DNA from: Mycolicibacterium senegalense
Lineage (GTDB): Bacteria; Actinomycetota; Actinomycetes; Mycobacteriales; Mycobacteriaceae
Assembly: GCF_019645875.1 (NCBI RefSeq)
Contig: NZ_CP081000.1
Span: 1,116,001 to 1,180,000, forward strand
Direction: 5' to 3'
DNA length: 64,000 bases
Both the position numbers and the translations under genes were made by a program. Below the pieces are notes generated by a model. That model was not told the DNA's origin and made no database searches. It saw nothing but the letters and a program-made list of their open reading frames with translations. Positions 36,028 through 45,680 of this stretch are shown here, in pieces. Numbering within the stretch: position 1 is the stretch's first letter; every line of letters starts with the position of its first letter.

Positions 36028-36897
36028 ATGACGGCACCGCCTGAGAGTGTGGCCGAGGGGGTCGAGCCGGAGCGGGGAATCGACGCCATCGAGAACTGGG
36101 CCACCGGCTATGCCAGGCGCCATCCGATGGCGTCGCTCACCACGGTCGGGGACCAGTTCGTGCTCGGTGTCCGGACCATCCAGATTCTCTTCCTCGACCT
36201 GGTGACGGGCCGCTTCCAATGGCAGGAGTTCGTCCGCCAGGGCGCCTTCATGGCCGGGACGGCGGTGCTGCCCACCGTGCTGGTGGCCCTGCCGATCGGC
36301 GTCACCCTTTCGATCCAGTTCGCCCTGCTGGCCGGGCAGGTCGGTGCGACGTCACTGGCCGGAGCGGCCAGTGGCCTGGCCGTGATCCGGCAGGCCGCCT
36401 CGTTGGTGGCGGCCGTTCTCATGGCCGCCGCGGTCGGCTCGGCGATCACCGCCGATCTGGGTTCGCGCACCATGCGTGAGGAAACCGATGCCATGGAGGT
36501 CATGGGTGTGTCGGTGATCCAGCGGTTGGTGGTGCCGCGTTTCGTCGCGGCGATCATGATCGGCGTCGCGCTCACCGGTGTGGTGTGCTTCGTCGGGTTC
36601 CTGGCGAGCTTCCTGTTCAACGTGTACTTCCAGAACGGCGCGCCCGGCAGTTTCGTGGCAACCTTCGCGTCGTTCGCTACCACCGGCGACATGATCGTGG
36701 CTCTGCTGAAGGCGGTGATCTTCGGCGCCATCGTGGCCGTGGTGTCGTGCCAGAAGGGTTTGTCCACGAAAGGCGGCCCCACGGGAGTCGCGAACTCCGT
36801 GAACGCGGCAGTGGTGGAATCGATTCTGTTGCTGATGGTGGTCAACGTGGCGATCAGCCAGCTCTACATCATGTTGTTCCCCCGGGTGGGGCTGTGA
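36028..36897 (+). CDS. yrbEA: YrbE/MlaE-type permease, first subunit (mce operon 2)
   Basis: 289 residues. An acidic N-terminus (ESVAEGVEPERGID) precedes the hydrophobic MlaE domain, with LGSRTMREETDAMEVMGVSVIQRLVVPR and GGPTGVANSVNAAVVESI. First gene of the plus-strand mce operon. The following yrbEB start is one base after its stop. By position after gpsA this cluster probably equals the mce5 operon of M. smegmatis, from memory. Confidence 0.92.
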   Translation: MTAPPESVAEGVEPERGIDAIENWATGYARRHPMASLTTVGDQFVLGVRTIQILFLDLVTGRFQWQEFVRQGAFMAGTAVLPTVLVALPIGVTLSIQFALLAGQVGATSLAGAASGLAVIRQAASLVAAVLMAAAVGSAITADLGSRTMREETDAMEVMGVSVIQRLVVPRFVAAIMIGVALTGVVCFVGFLASFLFNVYFQNGAPGSFVATFASFATTGDMIVALLKAVIFGAIVAVVSCQKGLSTKGGPTGVANSVNAAVVESILLLMVVNVAISQLYIMLFPRVGL

Positions 36898-36898
36898 C

Positions 36899-37756
36899 AT
36901 GACGGCCTCAGCGTTCGTCCCCCCGCTGCTCGCACCGTGGGTGCGGCTCTACAAGCGAGTGTCGGCGCCGGTGATGCGGTTGGGCCACATGATGGTCTTC
37001 TTCGTCCGGGCGTTGACGGCCGTGCCGATTGCGTTGCGGCACTACCGCGGCGAGTTCGTCCGGCTGCTCTCCGACATCGCCTGGGGCAACGGCTCACTCG
37101 TGGTCGGCGGCGGAACCGTCGGGGTGGCAGTGGTGCTGGGCATCACGGTGGGCGCCCTGGTCGGCATCGAGGGCTACAACTTCCTCGACCTGCTGGGCCT
37201 CGGCCCGGCCACCGGCATCATCTCGTCTCTGGTCAACACCCGCGAGCTGGCGCCGATCGCCGCCTCGCTGGCCTTCGCGACCCAGGCCGGCTGCCGGTTC
37301 ACCGCGCAGCTGGGGTCGATGCGGATCGCCGAGGAGATCGACGCGCTCGATTCCATTGCCATCCGCCCGATCCCGTACCTGGTCACCACCCGCCTGATGG
37401 CCGCGGTGGTCGCGGTGATCCCGCTCTACGCCCTCTGCCTGGCAGTGAGCTACCTGACCACCCAGGTGGTCGTCTACCTGATCAGCGGCGGCTCCAGTGG
37501 CTCGTATCTGCACTACTTCACCCTCATGCTGTCCGGCCAGGACATCCTCTACTCGGTGCTCAAGGCGGTCATCTTCGTGTGGATCGCCTCCACCGTGCAG
37601 TGCTACTACGGGTTCTACGCCTCGGGCGGGCCGGTGGGCGTCGGTGTGGCCGCGGGCCACGCCATGCGCGCCAGCATCACTGTGGTGATCATCGTCAACA
37701 TGCTGCTCACCATGGCGCTGTGGACGGTCGATTCGGGAGCGAGGTTCGGCGGCTAG
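36899..37756 (+). CDS. yrbEB: YrbE/MlaE-type permease, second subunit (mce operon 2)
   Basis: 285 residues, ATG 36899. MlaE domain with GSMRIAEEIDALDSIAIRPIPYLVTTR and NTRELAPIAASLAFATQAG. Its TAG stop abuts the ATG of mceA. Confidence 0.92.
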   Translation: MTASAFVPPLLAPWVRLYKRVSAPVMRLGHMMVFFVRALTAVPIALRHYRGEFVRLLSDIAWGNGSLVVGGGTVGVAVVLGITVGALVGIEGYNFLDLLGLGPATGIISSLVNTRELAPIAASLAFATQAGCRFTAQLGSMRIAEEIDALDSIAIRPIPYLVTTRLMAAVVAVIPLYALCLAVSYLTTQVVVYLISGGSSGSYLHYFTLMLSGQDILYSVLKAVIFVWIASTVQCYYGFYASGGPVGVGVAAGHAMRASITVVIIVNMLLTMALWTVDSGARFGG

Positions 37757-39271
37757 ATGGGTAACTCGCTGGAAACCGACGGGCGCGGGCCTTCCGACCG
37801 CCAGCTGCTCGCCTGCGGTGCGGCCGTACTCGTTGTGGCAGGGCTGGTTTCTGCGTTCCTGCTGGTGAAGGCCACCGGGCGGCTGGACGCCCGGGTACCG
37901 GTGGTGGCCGCATTGGTGAACGTGGGTGACGGGTTGCCGCAGCGGTCCGACGTGAAATACCACGGTGTGCTCGTCGGGATGGTCGACGACGTCGTCCCGG
38001 CCGCCAACGGTGACCCGAACTTCGTCCACATCGACCTCAAGCCCGAATATGCGGGGTCCATTCCGAATACGGTGACCGCCCGCGTGGTGCCGAGCAACGT
38101 CTTCGCGGTGTCGTCGGTGCAACTGGTCGACCGCGGCGACGGGGCGGCACCGGCGATCGCGGCTGGCGCGCAGATTCCCGAGGACACCGAACTGCCGACG
38201 GTGTTGTTCCAGACCACGATCAGCAAGCTGCGCGACGTGCTGGCCGCGACCGGGCGTGGTCGTGAGGACAAGACGGTGGGCATCCTGGCCGCGGTGAACG
38301 CCGCGACAGAGAACCGCCGCACCGAATTGCTCACCAGCGGCGCGCAATTGAACCGCCTGATCGACCAACTCGATGCGGTGGTGGCCACCGAACCCGGGCC
38401 GACGACGGTCTCGGCTCTTATCGACGCGACGCAGGGTCTGCAGCAGACGGCGCCGGACCTGCTCGATGCCCTGCACAAGGCGGTGCAGCCCATGCAGACG
38501 CTGGTCGAGCAGCGCTCGCAGCTGAACACGATGATCAACGCCGGCATCAACACCGTCGGGACCACCCATACCGCGCTGGACAACCACACCGATCGGCTGG
38601 TGAAGACCACCGCGGATCTGACTCCGGTGCTGGGGGTGCTGGCGGACACCTCCCACAACTGGGTGCCGGCCTTCGTCAAGCTCAACCAGCTGTCGGGCAA
38701 GTTCTTCGAGCATGTGTGGATGCCGGGCAACGACATCGGAAACATGCGGGTGAACCTGTCGCTGACGCCGAGTTACGCCTACACCCGGGCGGATTGCCCA
38801 CAGTATTCCGGCCTCAAGGGCCCCAGCTGCTTCACCGCCCCGCTGGTTCCGACCCGTCCGTCGCTCCCGGATGTGCTGCTGCCGCAGAACTATCAGCCGC
38901 CGGCTGATCTGGCGCCACCACCGGGAACACAGCTGGGCGCGAACGGGAACCTGGTCGCGGTCGGTCCGCCGTTGGTCAACCCGAACCCCAACCTGGCCGA
39001 TCCGAATCCACCGCTGCCGCCGTGGATGCCGCCATCCGGCCCGGTGCCGGGGACGGCGAATCCGGCACTGGCGCCGACACCGCCTCCGCCGGTGCCTCTG
39101 AGCCCGCTTGCCCCGGTGGCGCCGCGGCCCCCAGGGTCACCGCCGGCCGCATCGATCCCGGGATCCGCGCCGCCACCCAACGGCGCACCGCCGCCGGCTC
39201 CGGCGGGACCGTTGCTGCCCGCCGAGGCAGCACCCGCTGCCGCACAACCGGTTTCAGGAGAGGCAGGCTAA
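37757..39271 (+). CDS. mceA: MCE family protein, MceA position (mce operon 2)
   Basis: 504 residues. Anchor LACGAAVLVVAGLVSAFLLV, MCE domain with GLPQRSDVKYHGVLVGMVDDV, helical region, C-terminal Cys pair ADCPQYSGLKGPSC, then a ~130-residue Pro/Ala-rich tail rich in PPPP-like runs. Overlaps mceB by one base (TAATG). Confidence 0.92.
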   Translation: MGNSLETDGRGPSDRQLLACGAAVLVVAGLVSAFLLVKATGRLDARVPVVAALVNVGDGLPQRSDVKYHGVLVGMVDDVVPAANGDPNFVHIDLKPEYAGSIPNTVTARVVPSNVFAVSSVQLVDRGDGAAPAIAAGAQIPEDTELPTVLFQTTISKLRDVLAATGRGREDKTVGILAAVNAATENRRTELLTSGAQLNRLIDQLDAVVATEPGPTTVSALIDATQGLQQTAPDLLDALHKAVQPMQTLVEQRSQLNTMINAGINTVGTTHTALDNHTDRLVKTTADLTPVLGVLADTSHNWVPAFVKLNQLSGKFFEHVWMPGNDIGNMRVNLSLTPSYAYTRADCPQYSGLKGPSCFTAPLVPTRPSLPDVLLPQNYQPPADLAPPPGTQLGANGNLVAVGPPLVNPNPNLADPNPPLPPWMPPSGPVPGTANPALAPTPPPPVPLSPLAPVAPRPPGSPPAASIPGSAPPPNGAPPPAPAGPLLPAEAAPAAAQPVSGEAG

Positions 39272-40326
39272 TGAAGTACCGCGGTGCGGCGATCGGCCTG
39301 TCCCTGTTCATGGTGGTCGCCCTGGTTCTGACGTGGCTCGTCTATGTCACGCTGCGCCGTGACGTGGCCGGCAAGACGGTGCCGTATGCGGCGCTGTTCT
39401 CCGACGTGTTCGGTCTGCGTGAGGGCGACGACGTCCGGATGGCCGGGGTGCGGGTCGGCCGGGTGGAGAAGATCGAACTGCAGGGCGCCTTGGCCAAGGT
39501 GTCGTTCGTGGTGCAGGACAACCAGCCGATGTACGGCCGGACTGTGGCTTCGGTGACCTACCAGAACATCGTCGGGCAGCGCTATCTGGGCTTGTCGCTG
39601 GGCAACATCGGTGACCCCGGGCCGCTGCCGGCCGGCAGCACGATCCCGGTTGAACAGACCGATCCGTCATTCGACGTCGGGACGTTGCTCAACGGATATG
39701 AGCCGTTGTTCAGTGTGCTCAATCCGCGTGACGCCGACAACCTCACCAAAGGTGTGATCGCCTCGCTGCAGGGCGACAACGCGTCCATCGTCGCGCTCGT
39801 CGACCAGACCGCACAGTTGACCGATTCTTTCGCGGGCCGCGACGAGGAGCTCGGAGAGGTGATCAACAACCTGAACGCGGTCGCCAAGAACCTGGCCCAG
39901 CACAACGACAGTCTGGACGAGGTGATCACCCAAACCCGGGGAATGGTCTCCACTTTCGATGCCCGCCGGCCAGAGATGGTGGAATCGCTGGGTTCGATCT
40001 CCAAGGTGGTCCAGCAGCTGTCGACCATCAGCGACCAGGTGTACCCGTCGCTGAATCAGCTCGTGACCCGGCAGCCCGGCTTCGTCTCGCACATGGTGGG
40101 GATCGAACCGCAGCTGGCGTTCACCGGCGCGAATCTGCCGTTGCTGCTCAAGGGGTTCGCCCGGATGACCAACGAGGGTGCCTACGCCACCACCTACGCC
40201 TGCGATCTGAACGCGACGGGGTTCTTCCCGGGCCTCAACGACGTCGGGCCGATCATCGTCGACGCCGCGACGCCGGGCAACAAGGCGCAGTACACCCCCA
40301 AATGCAGGAACATGGCCAATGGTTGA
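39271..40326 (+). CDS. mceB: MCE family protein, MceB position (mce operon 2)
   Basis: 351 residues from ATG 39271. Anchor IGLSLFMVVALVLTWLVYV, MCE domain GLREGDDVRMAGVRVGRVEKI, SYGRTV-like YGRTVASVTYQNIVGQRYLGL, C-terminal Cys in YACDLNATGFFPG and PKCRN. Overlaps mceC by 8 bases (ATGGTTGA). Confidence 0.92.
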   Translation: MKYRGAAIGLSLFMVVALVLTWLVYVTLRRDVAGKTVPYAALFSDVFGLREGDDVRMAGVRVGRVEKIELQGALAKVSFVVQDNQPMYGRTVASVTYQNIVGQRYLGLSLGNIGDPGPLPAGSTIPVEQTDPSFDVGTLLNGYEPLFSVLNPRDADNLTKGVIASLQGDNASIVALVDQTAQLTDSFAGRDEELGEVINNLNAVAKNLAQHNDSLDEVITQTRGMVSTFDARRPEMVESLGSISKVVQQLSTISDQVYPSLNQLVTRQPGFVSHMVGIEPQLAFTGANLPLLLKGFARMTNEGAYATTYACDLNATGFFPGLNDVGPIIVDAATPGNKAQYTPKCRNMANG

Positions 40327-41383
40327 TCAATTGACGAAGTCGAGGCCGCCGAAGGCGCCGAAGAAGCGGCGTCGCCCGCTGGAGAGTTACAACCGGACGT
40401 GGCTCGGGATCATCGCGATCGCCGTGGTGACCGTGCTGATCGGGGCGATGCTGATCGTCAAGGTGGCCGATGTCGGCTATCGCCAGTACACCGCGCGGTT
40501 TCAGCAGGCCGCCGCGCTCAAGGCGGGTAATCCGATCACGGTCGCCGGAATGCCGGTGGGCGAGGTCAAGAGCATGAAGCTGGCCGGCGATCACGTCGAG
40601 GCCAAACTCAAGGTGCGCAATGACGTTCCGCTCGGGAAGGACTCCCGGGCAGTCATCAAGATCACCACGATCTTGGGTTCACGCTATCTGGCCCTGCAAC
40701 CGGCAGGCTCAGGATCGCTGCCCGACAACACTTTTGACCTCAGCCACACCGAGGTGCCATATGACCTGCAGGAGGCGCTGGCCGACGTCACCACCACCTT
40801 CGAGCAGGTCGACTCCGACAAGTTCGCCGAGACGCTGAGCATCCTCGGCAAGCAGATGGAGGGCCTGCCGGCGGTGGTGCCGCGGGCACTGGAGAACACC
40901 CATACCCTGGCCACCATCATCGCCGACCGGCGTGACCAGCTGGGCTCGCTGCTGGAAACCACCGACGTGATCGGCAACACGCTGCGACGCCAGCAGGCCA
41001 CCATCGGCAACCTGGTCAATCAGGGCAACGACCTGGTCGGCGAATTCGTCATGCGCCGCGCCTCATTTCAGGCCATGCTGGCGGCTCTGACCAATCTGGT
41101 CCAGACCCTCACCGGCATCGTGATCGACGATCGTCCCGAGCTCGAGAAGCTACTGACCAACCTCCGCGAGCTGTCGGACATGCTTGGCAAGCACGACGAT
41201 CTACTGCGCAGCACGCTGCAGTCAGGCCCGGTCGCCCTGCGCGGTCTCGCCAACGCCACCGGTAACGGCAACGCGGGCGAGATGCACGTGGGCAACGGGC
41301 TGCTGATCGACTCCTGGATGTGTGCGATCAGCGGGCGCGCCAAGCAGTTCAACATGCTTCAGTACTACAAGGACTGCAAATGA
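40319..41383 (+). CDS. mceC: MCE family protein, MceC position (mce operon 2)
   Basis: 354 residues. Very basic N-terminus (KSRPPKAPKKRRRPLE), anchor LGIIAIAVVTVLIGAMLIV, MCE domain ALKAGNPITVAGMPVGEVKSM, and the C-terminal NATGNGNAG, SWMCAISG and YYKDCK Cys pair. ATGA overlap into mceD. Confidence 0.92.
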   Translation: MVDQLTKSRPPKAPKKRRRPLESYNRTWLGIIAIAVVTVLIGAMLIVKVADVGYRQYTARFQQAAALKAGNPITVAGMPVGEVKSMKLAGDHVEAKLKVRNDVPLGKDSRAVIKITTILGSRYLALQPAGSGSLPDNTFDLSHTEVPYDLQEALADVTTTFEQVDSDKFAETLSILGKQMEGLPAVVPRALENTHTLATIIADRRDQLGSLLETTDVIGNTLRRQQATIGNLVNQGNDLVGEFVMRRASFQAMLAALTNLVQTLTGIVIDDRPELEKLLTNLRELSDMLGKHDDLLRSTLQSGPVALRGLANATGNGNAGEMHVGNGLLIDSWMCAISGRAKQFNMLQYYKDCK

Positions 41384-42498
41384 GCGCGATCCGTAGCAAG
41401 CTGCTGGCCCTGTGTGTGATCGGTGCGGTGCTGGCCGCCGCGGCGATCGGTGTCGGCTGGTGGTTCGTCAAGGACCGCACCAACACCATCACCGTGACCG
41501 CCCAGTTCGACAGCGCAGCCGGGCTTTACGAGGGGAACACGGTTGCGGTGCTGGGCATGCAGGTGGGCCGCGTCACCAAGATCACGCCCAAGGGCAACTA
41601 CGTCGAGGTGGAGTTCACTGTCGACAAGGATGTGGCGGTGCCGGCTGACGCGCAGGCGGTCACCATCTCCAATTCGATCCTCACCGACCGCCAGATCGAG
41701 TTGACCCCGGCCTACCACGGCGGGCCGACCCTGCAGAATCACGACACGATCGGACTGAACCGGACCAGGACCCCGGTCGAATTCGCCCGGGTGCTCGACG
41801 TCTTGGACAAGCTGTCCTCCTCGTTGAAAGGCGACGGCAAGGGCAACGGACCCATTGCCGATGTGGTCAACGCCAGTGCGGCGATCGCCGATGGCAACGG
41901 TCAACAGATGAAGGACGCCCTGGGGGAATTGTCAGATGCGTTGCGGCTCAGCTCCGATCGTGGTGCGGTCACCCGCGACCAGCTCACCACGATCGTGCGC
42001 AACCTGAGCTCACTGTTCGACGCCGCTGCCCGCAACGACACCACGCTGCGGGAATTCGGTTCCTCGGTACGTCAGCTCAGCCAGATCCTGGCCGACGAGA
42101 ACTTCGGCAGCGGCACTACCGGCAAGAAGATCAACGACGTGATCAACCAGGTCGGTGAGGTGCTCCAGACCCACCGTGAGGAAGTGAAACAGATTGTCCT
42201 CAACGGTAATACCGCGCTGACCACGACGGTGGACCAGCGTCGGGACCTGGCCGAGTTCCTCGATCTCGCGCCGATGACGCTGGACAACATCTACAACATC
42301 GTCGACCAGAAGAACGGATCGGCGCGGGCGCACGTTCTCGTGGACAAGGTGCTGTTCGATTCGCAAACCGTCAAGGAGGTCTGCAACATGATGGGCCTGC
42401 GGCAGTTGGGGTGCAGCACCGGAACCGTGCAGGACTTCGGTCCCGACTTCGGACTGTCCTACATGCTCGACGGCATGGCGGCGATGGGGCAGCGATGA
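41380..42498 (+). CDS. mceD: MCE family protein, MceD position (mce operon 2)
   Basis: 372 residues from ATG 41380. Anchor LLALCVIGAVLAAAAIGVGWWFV, MCE domain GLYEGNTVAVLGMQVGRVTKI, TPAYHGGPTL, and a C-terminal Cys pair in EVCNMMGLRQLGC. ATGA overlap into mceE. Confidence 0.92.
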   Translation: MSAIRSKLLALCVIGAVLAAAAIGVGWWFVKDRTNTITVTAQFDSAAGLYEGNTVAVLGMQVGRVTKITPKGNYVEVEFTVDKDVAVPADAQAVTISNSILTDRQIELTPAYHGGPTLQNHDTIGLNRTRTPVEFARVLDVLDKLSSSLKGDGKGNGPIADVVNASAAIADGNGQQMKDALGELSDALRLSSDRGAVTRDQLTTIVRNLSSLFDAAARNDTTLREFGSSVRQLSQILADENFGSGTTGKKINDVINQVGEVLQTHREEVKQIVLNGNTALTTTVDQRRDLAEFLDLAPMTLDNIYNIVDQKNGSARAHVLVDKVLFDSQTVKEVCNMMGLRQLGCSTGTVQDFGPDFGLSYMLDGMAAMGQR

Positions 42499-43745
42499 CC
42501 AGACCGGTGCGCAAATACGTCCTGCCCGCGGTGTTGACGGCCTGCCTGACCCTTTCGGGATGTGCCTCCGAGGGGCTGGCAAGCCTGCCGCTGCCGGCAC
42601 CGGGCGTCGGCTCGGGCGGTTACCAGCTGACAGCGATCTTCTCCAACGCCTTGAACCTGCCGGCGAATGCCAAGGTGAAGCTGGCCGGTGCCGATGTGGG
42701 TGAGCTCGAGTCGATGGTGGCCAGCAATTACACCGCGGTGACCACGTTGCGCATCATGGACGGCGTCCGCCTGCCGCGCGGCACCACCGCCGAATTGCGT
42801 TCGGCGACACCGTTGGGCGACGTGTTCGTCTCGGTCCGGCCCCCGAGCCCGCTCGACCCGAACGCGCCGCTGCTCAAAGACGGCGACACCATCGGTCTGG
42901 ACGACACGCAGGCAGCCGCGACCGTGGAATCGCTGCTCGGCTCGGCGGCGATCCTGGTCAACGGTGGTGCGGTGCGCAACTTCACCAACATCATCAACGG
43001 TTTGGGCAAGGCCACCGGTGATCAGGGCCAGGCATTCGGCAACCTGATCGCGAAGACAAACCACACGCTGGGCACCCTGAACGCGCGCTCGGACCAACTT
43101 TCGACCGCCATGACCGAGACCTCGCGGGTACTGCAGCAGATCGAAGACAAGAACCAGACCGTCAGTGAGTTGATGGACGCCGCGGGTCCGGCGACCGACA
43201 CGTTGGCCGAACACACCACCCAGATTGCGGATCTGATCAGCCAGATCGGCGACACCTCGGCCCAACTGCGCAAGTTCCCGTCGATCGCGGGCACCGACTC
43301 CAGCGGGCGCAGCGTGATCGCCGATGCCAACAAGGTGGCCGGCGCCTGGAACGATGTGGCGCAGGCACCCGACGCGTCGCTGTACTCGCTGAACCGGCTG
43401 ATGCCGCCGCTGGTGAAAGCTACGTCAGGCAACGGCCTTTCGGTGCGCGCCAGCATCGACCGGTTGATTCTCGGATCGATTCCCGATATCGGGTTCGCCG
43501 GTGATCCCGGGCTGCACGGTCCCAAGCGGTACAACTGGCATCAGCTGGTGGGCTCGTTGCAGTACACGTTGTTGCGGCTGCAGGAACGTGTCGTCGGCCG
43601 CGGCCCCTCGGTGCCGCAGGTACCGGTGATCCCCAGCCCGACCGAGCCCGGCGAGATCATCCCGGCGCCCCAAGCACCTCCGCAGGCACCGCCCGCGCAG
43701 GCTCCGCCCGCCGAGGCGCCGGCGGCCGCGGAGGTGCCGCGATGA
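42495..43745 (+). CDS. mceE: MCE family lipoprotein, MceE position (mce operon 2)
   Basis: 416 residues from ATG 42495. Signal sequence VLPAVLTACLTLSGC with lipobox LSGC (Cys23), so it is lipid-anchored, as is normal for MceE. The MCE domain (ALNLPANAKVKLAGADVGELESM) follows. A Pro/Ala-rich tail ends the protein. No C-terminal Cys pair is present. ATGA overlap into mceF. Confidence 0.92.
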   Translation: MTRPVRKYVLPAVLTACLTLSGCASEGLASLPLPAPGVGSGGYQLTAIFSNALNLPANAKVKLAGADVGELESMVASNYTAVTTLRIMDGVRLPRGTTAELRSATPLGDVFVSVRPPSPLDPNAPLLKDGDTIGLDDTQAAATVESLLGSAAILVNGGAVRNFTNIINGLGKATGDQGQAFGNLIAKTNHTLGTLNARSDQLSTAMTETSRVLQQIEDKNQTVSELMDAAGPATDTLAEHTTQIADLISQIGDTSAQLRKFPSIAGTDSSGRSVIADANKVAGAWNDVAQAPDASLYSLNRLMPPLVKATSGNGLSVRASIDRLILGSIPDIGFAGDPGLHGPKRYNWHQLVGSLQYTLLRLQERVVGRGPSVPQVPVIPSPTEPGEIIPAPQAPPQAPPAQAPPAEAPAAAEVPR

Positions 43746-44992
43746 TCAACGCACTCGCGGATTTCGTGGTCGGTGTGGTTCGGGCCGGATACCGGCGCCG
43801 CGCCTGGCTTTCGGCCGGTGCACTGGTGATGACCTTGGTGGTGGCCAGCGCCTACCTGATGATCGGCGCACTGCGGATCAAGCCGTTCGATTCCAGCTAC
43901 CGCGTCACCATCGAGTTGCCGGAATCGGCGGGCCTGCTGCCCAACCAGGACGTCACGTTGCGCGGTGTGCGCGTCGGGCGGGTGGAACGGCTCAACATCA
44001 CGCCCGCCGGGGTCCGAGCCGTGGTGAACATCAGCTCGGCGGTGTCGATTCCGAAGTCCAGCGACGTTCGGGTGTCCGGCCTGTCCCCAGCCGGTGAGCA
44101 GTACATCGACTTCGTGGCGGATTCGGCAGACGGGCCGTTTCTCACCGACGGCAGCGTGATCGGCCTGGGCAAGGCCACGGTGCCGGTCAGCCTGGCCCAG
44201 TTGCTCGCCGACGCCGATGGCGCACTGGCCCAGGTCGACGTCGAGAAGCTCAAGGTGATCCGCAAGGAACTGAGCATGTCGCAGGCCGGTCCGGGCAAAC
44301 TCAAAGACGTCATCGACGGCGGCACGTTCCTGTTGTCGACGCTGGATTCGGTGCTGCCCGAGACGGTGAGCGTGCTGCGGAACAGCCGTGTGGTGTTCAA
44401 TCTGGCGGCGGACAAGAATGCCGGTATCGCGGTGGCATCGGACAACCTCAGCTCGACCTTCGACGGGGTGAACAAGATGCGGGAAGGCTTCCGCCGCCTC
44501 ACCAATCAGACGCCGGGGTCGTTGAACGCCGTCGACAACCTGTTCACCGACAACTCCGACACCATGGTGCAGCTGCTCGGAAGTCTGGCCAGCACTTCGC
44601 AATTGCTGTATCTGCGGGTGCCTGCACTGAACGCGCTGTTTCCCAATTACCGCACCTCGGTGCTCGATGCGCTCGGCAGCGTCATGCATGACAACGGGCT
44701 GTGGGCCACCGCCGACATCTACCCGCGCTACACGTGCGACTACGGGACGCCGCGCCGGTCACCGGCGGCGGCGGACTATCCCGAGCCCTACATGTACACC
44801 TACTGCCGCGACGATCACCCCGGCGTGCTGGTCCGTGGTGCCAAGAACGCACCACGTCCGGCCGGTGACGACACCGCCGGTCCACCGCCCGGCGCTGATC
44901 TCGGGCGCACCACCGACCCGACACCGCGGGGCCGCTACACCATTCCGACGCCCTATGGTGGTCCAACGTTGCCGATCGAACCACCGCGCTGA
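43742..44992 (+). CDS. mceF: MCE family protein, MceF position (mce operon 2)
   Basis: 416 residues. Anchor AWLSAGALVMTLVVASAYLMIG, MCE domain GLLPNQDVTLRGVRVGRVERL, helical region, and C-terminal Cys pair RYTCDYG and YTYCRDD. The last 40 residues are Pro-rich. The Mce-associated gene follows after 29 bases. Confidence 0.92.
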   Translation: MINALADFVVGVVRAGYRRRAWLSAGALVMTLVVASAYLMIGALRIKPFDSSYRVTIELPESAGLLPNQDVTLRGVRVGRVERLNITPAGVRAVVNISSAVSIPKSSDVRVSGLSPAGEQYIDFVADSADGPFLTDGSVIGLGKATVPVSLAQLLADADGALAQVDVEKLKVIRKELSMSQAGPGKLKDVIDGGTFLLSTLDSVLPETVSVLRNSRVVFNLAADKNAGIAVASDNLSSTFDGVNKMREGFRRLTNQTPGSLNAVDNLFTDNSDTMVQLLGSLASTSQLLYLRVPALNALFPNYRTSVLDALGSVMHDNGLWATADIYPRYTCDYGTPRRSPAAADYPEPYMYTYCRDDHPGVLVRGAKNAPRPAGDDTAGPPPGADLGRTTDPTPRGRYTIPTPYGGPTLPIEPPR

Positions 44993-45021
44993 TCCACCCA
45001 ACTCACCAAAAGGAGATGACG

Positions 45022-45669
45022 GTGACCGTGACTACCGACAAGAAGACCGACGACGAGCAGACCGACACCGTCGACGATGCGATCGGTATCGAACAGACCG
45101 CTGACGAGGCCACCGAGGGCGGTTCGGAGACCGACGACACGGACGAATCCGAGGCTCACAGCGGACCCGAAGCGCAGGCCGAGAAAACGGGCTGGGGCAG
45201 GCGCGTGCTCATCGGAGCCGTCGTCGCGGTGTTCGTCGCCGCCCTGGCCCTGTCGGGTTTCCTCGGCTGGCAGGTCTGGCAAGGCCATCAGGTAGCGCAG
45301 GCCGGGAAGCAGGCCCAGGACGCCGCGGTGAACTACGCCCAGATTTTGACGAGTATCGATTCCGACAAAGTCGACGAGAACTTCAACCAGGTATTGGCCG
45401 GGGCCACCGGCGAGTTCAAGGACATGTACTCGCAGTCGAGCATGCAGCTGCGCCAGTTGCTCATCGACAACAAGGCCTCTGCCCATGGCGTGGTGGTCGA
45501 GTCGGCCGTGCAATCGGCGAGCAAGGACAAGGTCGTGGTGTTGCTGTTCGTCGACCAGTCGGTGTCCAACACCACGGTTCCCGACCCGCGGATCGACCGT
45601 AGCCGCATCAAGATGACGATGGAGAAGGTCGACGGGCAGTGGCGCGCAAGCAAAGTGGAACTCGCCTGA
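45022..45669 (+). CDS. Mce-associated membrane protein (mce operon 2)
   Basis: 215 residues from GTG 45022. The AAAGGAG site is 6 bases before this GTG, but it abuts the ATG at 45016, so GTG is the better start. The cytosolic N-terminus is highly acidic (DDEQTDTVDDAIG, TDDTDESEAH), then one span (VLIGAVVAVFVAALALSGFLGW) and an NTF2-like outer domain (AQILTSIDSDKVDENFNQVLAGATGEF, DGQWRASKVELA). Mas-type partner of the Mce complex. Confidence 0.9.
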   Translation: MTVTTDKKTDDEQTDTVDDAIGIEQTADEATEGGSETDDTDESEAHSGPEAQAEKTGWGRRVLIGAVVAVFVAALALSGFLGWQVWQGHQVAQAGKQAQDAAVNYAQILTSIDSDKVDENFNQVLAGATGEFKDMYSQSSMQLRQLLIDNKASAHGVVVESAVQSASKDKVVVLLFVDQSVSNTTVPDPRIDRSRIKMTMEKVDGQWRASKVELA

Positions 45670-45680
45670 GGCGCCCGGTG